DNA from: an uncultured Muribaculaceae bacterium
GTDB taxonomy: Bacteria > Bacteroidota > Bacteroidia > Bacteroidales > Muribaculaceae
DNA: 32,878 bases
Direction of reading: 5' to 3'
NCBI GenBank assembly: GCA_910584055.1
Contig: CAJTZS010000045.1
Span: 1-32,878 of the forward strand
The position numbers and the translations under genes were made by a program. The first letter of the stretch is position 1. Each line of letters begins with the position of its first letter. The notes under the pieces were generated by a model. It was not told where the DNA came from, did no database searches, and worked only from the letters and a program-made list of their open reading frames with translations. Positions 32,533 through 32,878 of this stretch are shown in pieces.

Positions 32533-32878
32533 TATTTTTTGCTGTCCGGTTTCAAATTCCCATTTATCGGACTGACCGAATCCTCATTCCGCGAGAGGAT
32601 GTTGCATAACTCTCAAATGTAGGGATGCTCCCCGGAGCATCCGATGTTTTCAATACCTGATTATCAATTTATTGGCGGATGCACCATGGTGCATCCCTAC
32701 AATTTGCAACACGAAAATCGAGTTATGCAACACCTTCACGCGAAAGTTTAGTCTTATCAGTGCGATAAACGGAATTTATTCGGATTGAATGCCATCTGAC
32801 CCCATTATGGCGTATAGTTAATAATCTCTTGCCAAGAGATACTTAAATATATCTATAACTATCTTGTATTCAGTAATA
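32533..32878. other. Gene-free tail region
   Basis: No coding sequence is evident. It contains the MITE-like element (32590-32742), a 16-base stretch (32554-32569) that also occurs inverted at 420-435, and a small hairpin atctctt/aagagat (32824-32840). Confidence 0.6.
32590..32742. repeat. MITE-like palindromic element
   Basis: Terminal inverted repeats 32590-32612 and 32720-32742 match at 20 of 23, with a perfect core gttgcataactc / gagttatgcaac. Inside, gtaggga-type sequence forms two hairpins: ggatgctcc/ggagcatcc (32623-32642) and the perfect 20-base palindrome ggatgcaccatggtgcatcc (32677-32696). These are themselves flanked by tgtagggatgc and gcatccctaca. There is no reading frame inside. 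The form is that of a non-autonomous mobile or REP-type repeat. Confidence 0.75.

Overview
The window looks like a chromosomal segment of a gut-type Bacteroidales bacterium, possibly Muribaculaceae, Bacteroidaceae or Prevotellaceae. The evidence is a SusC/SusD polysaccharide-utilisation locus (PUL), a DUF6377-type sensor/regulator, Bacteroidetes lipoproteins, GLPGLI, DUF4421 and DUF6089 proteins, promoter boxes of the form TTTG-N(19-21)-TAnnTTTG, and almost no Shine-Dalgarno sequences. Family names come from motif recognition by eye; no database search was run.

Region 1 (1-825) has no credible gene. It holds palindromes: a 42-bp imperfect inverted repeat (6-47 / 111-152) and a nested palindromic block (224-405).

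Region 2 (826-15404, + strand) is a PUL. In order it encodes a secreted two-domain protein with a T9SS-like C-terminal tail, an SGNH/DUF4886-type esterase lipoprotein, a membrane-spanning TPR/coiled-coil/HTH regulator with its own promoter, SusC, SusD, a SusE/F-like glycan-binding lipoprotein, a metallo-beta-lactamase-fold lipoprotein, and a 1236-residue GH3-GH10 fusion. A working model is that SusC/D and the SusE-like protein capture and import oligosaccharides, DUF4886 removes acyl groups, GH10 cuts the backbone, GH3 trims the products, and the regulator senses a breakdown product in the periplasm. The substrate is probably a xylan-like or mixed beta-linked glycan, but this is inference. The role of the MBL-fold protein is open. 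It is the least expected member of the locus, together with the GH3-GH10 fusion.

Region 3 (15480-31511, - strand) is housekeeping. One run reads DUF6242 lipoprotein, DUF6089 barrel, uppS, bamA, two skp/ompH genes, murI and a small TPR protein (outer-membrane assembly and peptidoglycan precursors). A second reads rpsU, xerC-like recombinase, hpf, mltG, DUF4421 and ribD. A third is a Xaa-Pro aminopeptidase followed by a gamma-carbonic-anhydrase-like protein. Several have recognisable promoters, and an intrinsic terminator separates skp from murI.

Region 4 (31512-32878) has a divergent promoter region built on a perfect 15-bp inverted repeat, a GLPGLI-family secreted protein with a very strong terminator, and then a gene-free tail with a ~153-bp MITE-like palindromic element. 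Four kinds of intergenic repeat occur: GC-rich palindromes, the MITE-like element, TTAGGC-type repeats, and AATGTTTA/TTACACATT-type repeats. There is also a canonical G-quadruplex motif between ribD and the DUF6242 gene. I saw no tRNA, rRNA, CRISPR array, insertion sequence or transposase.
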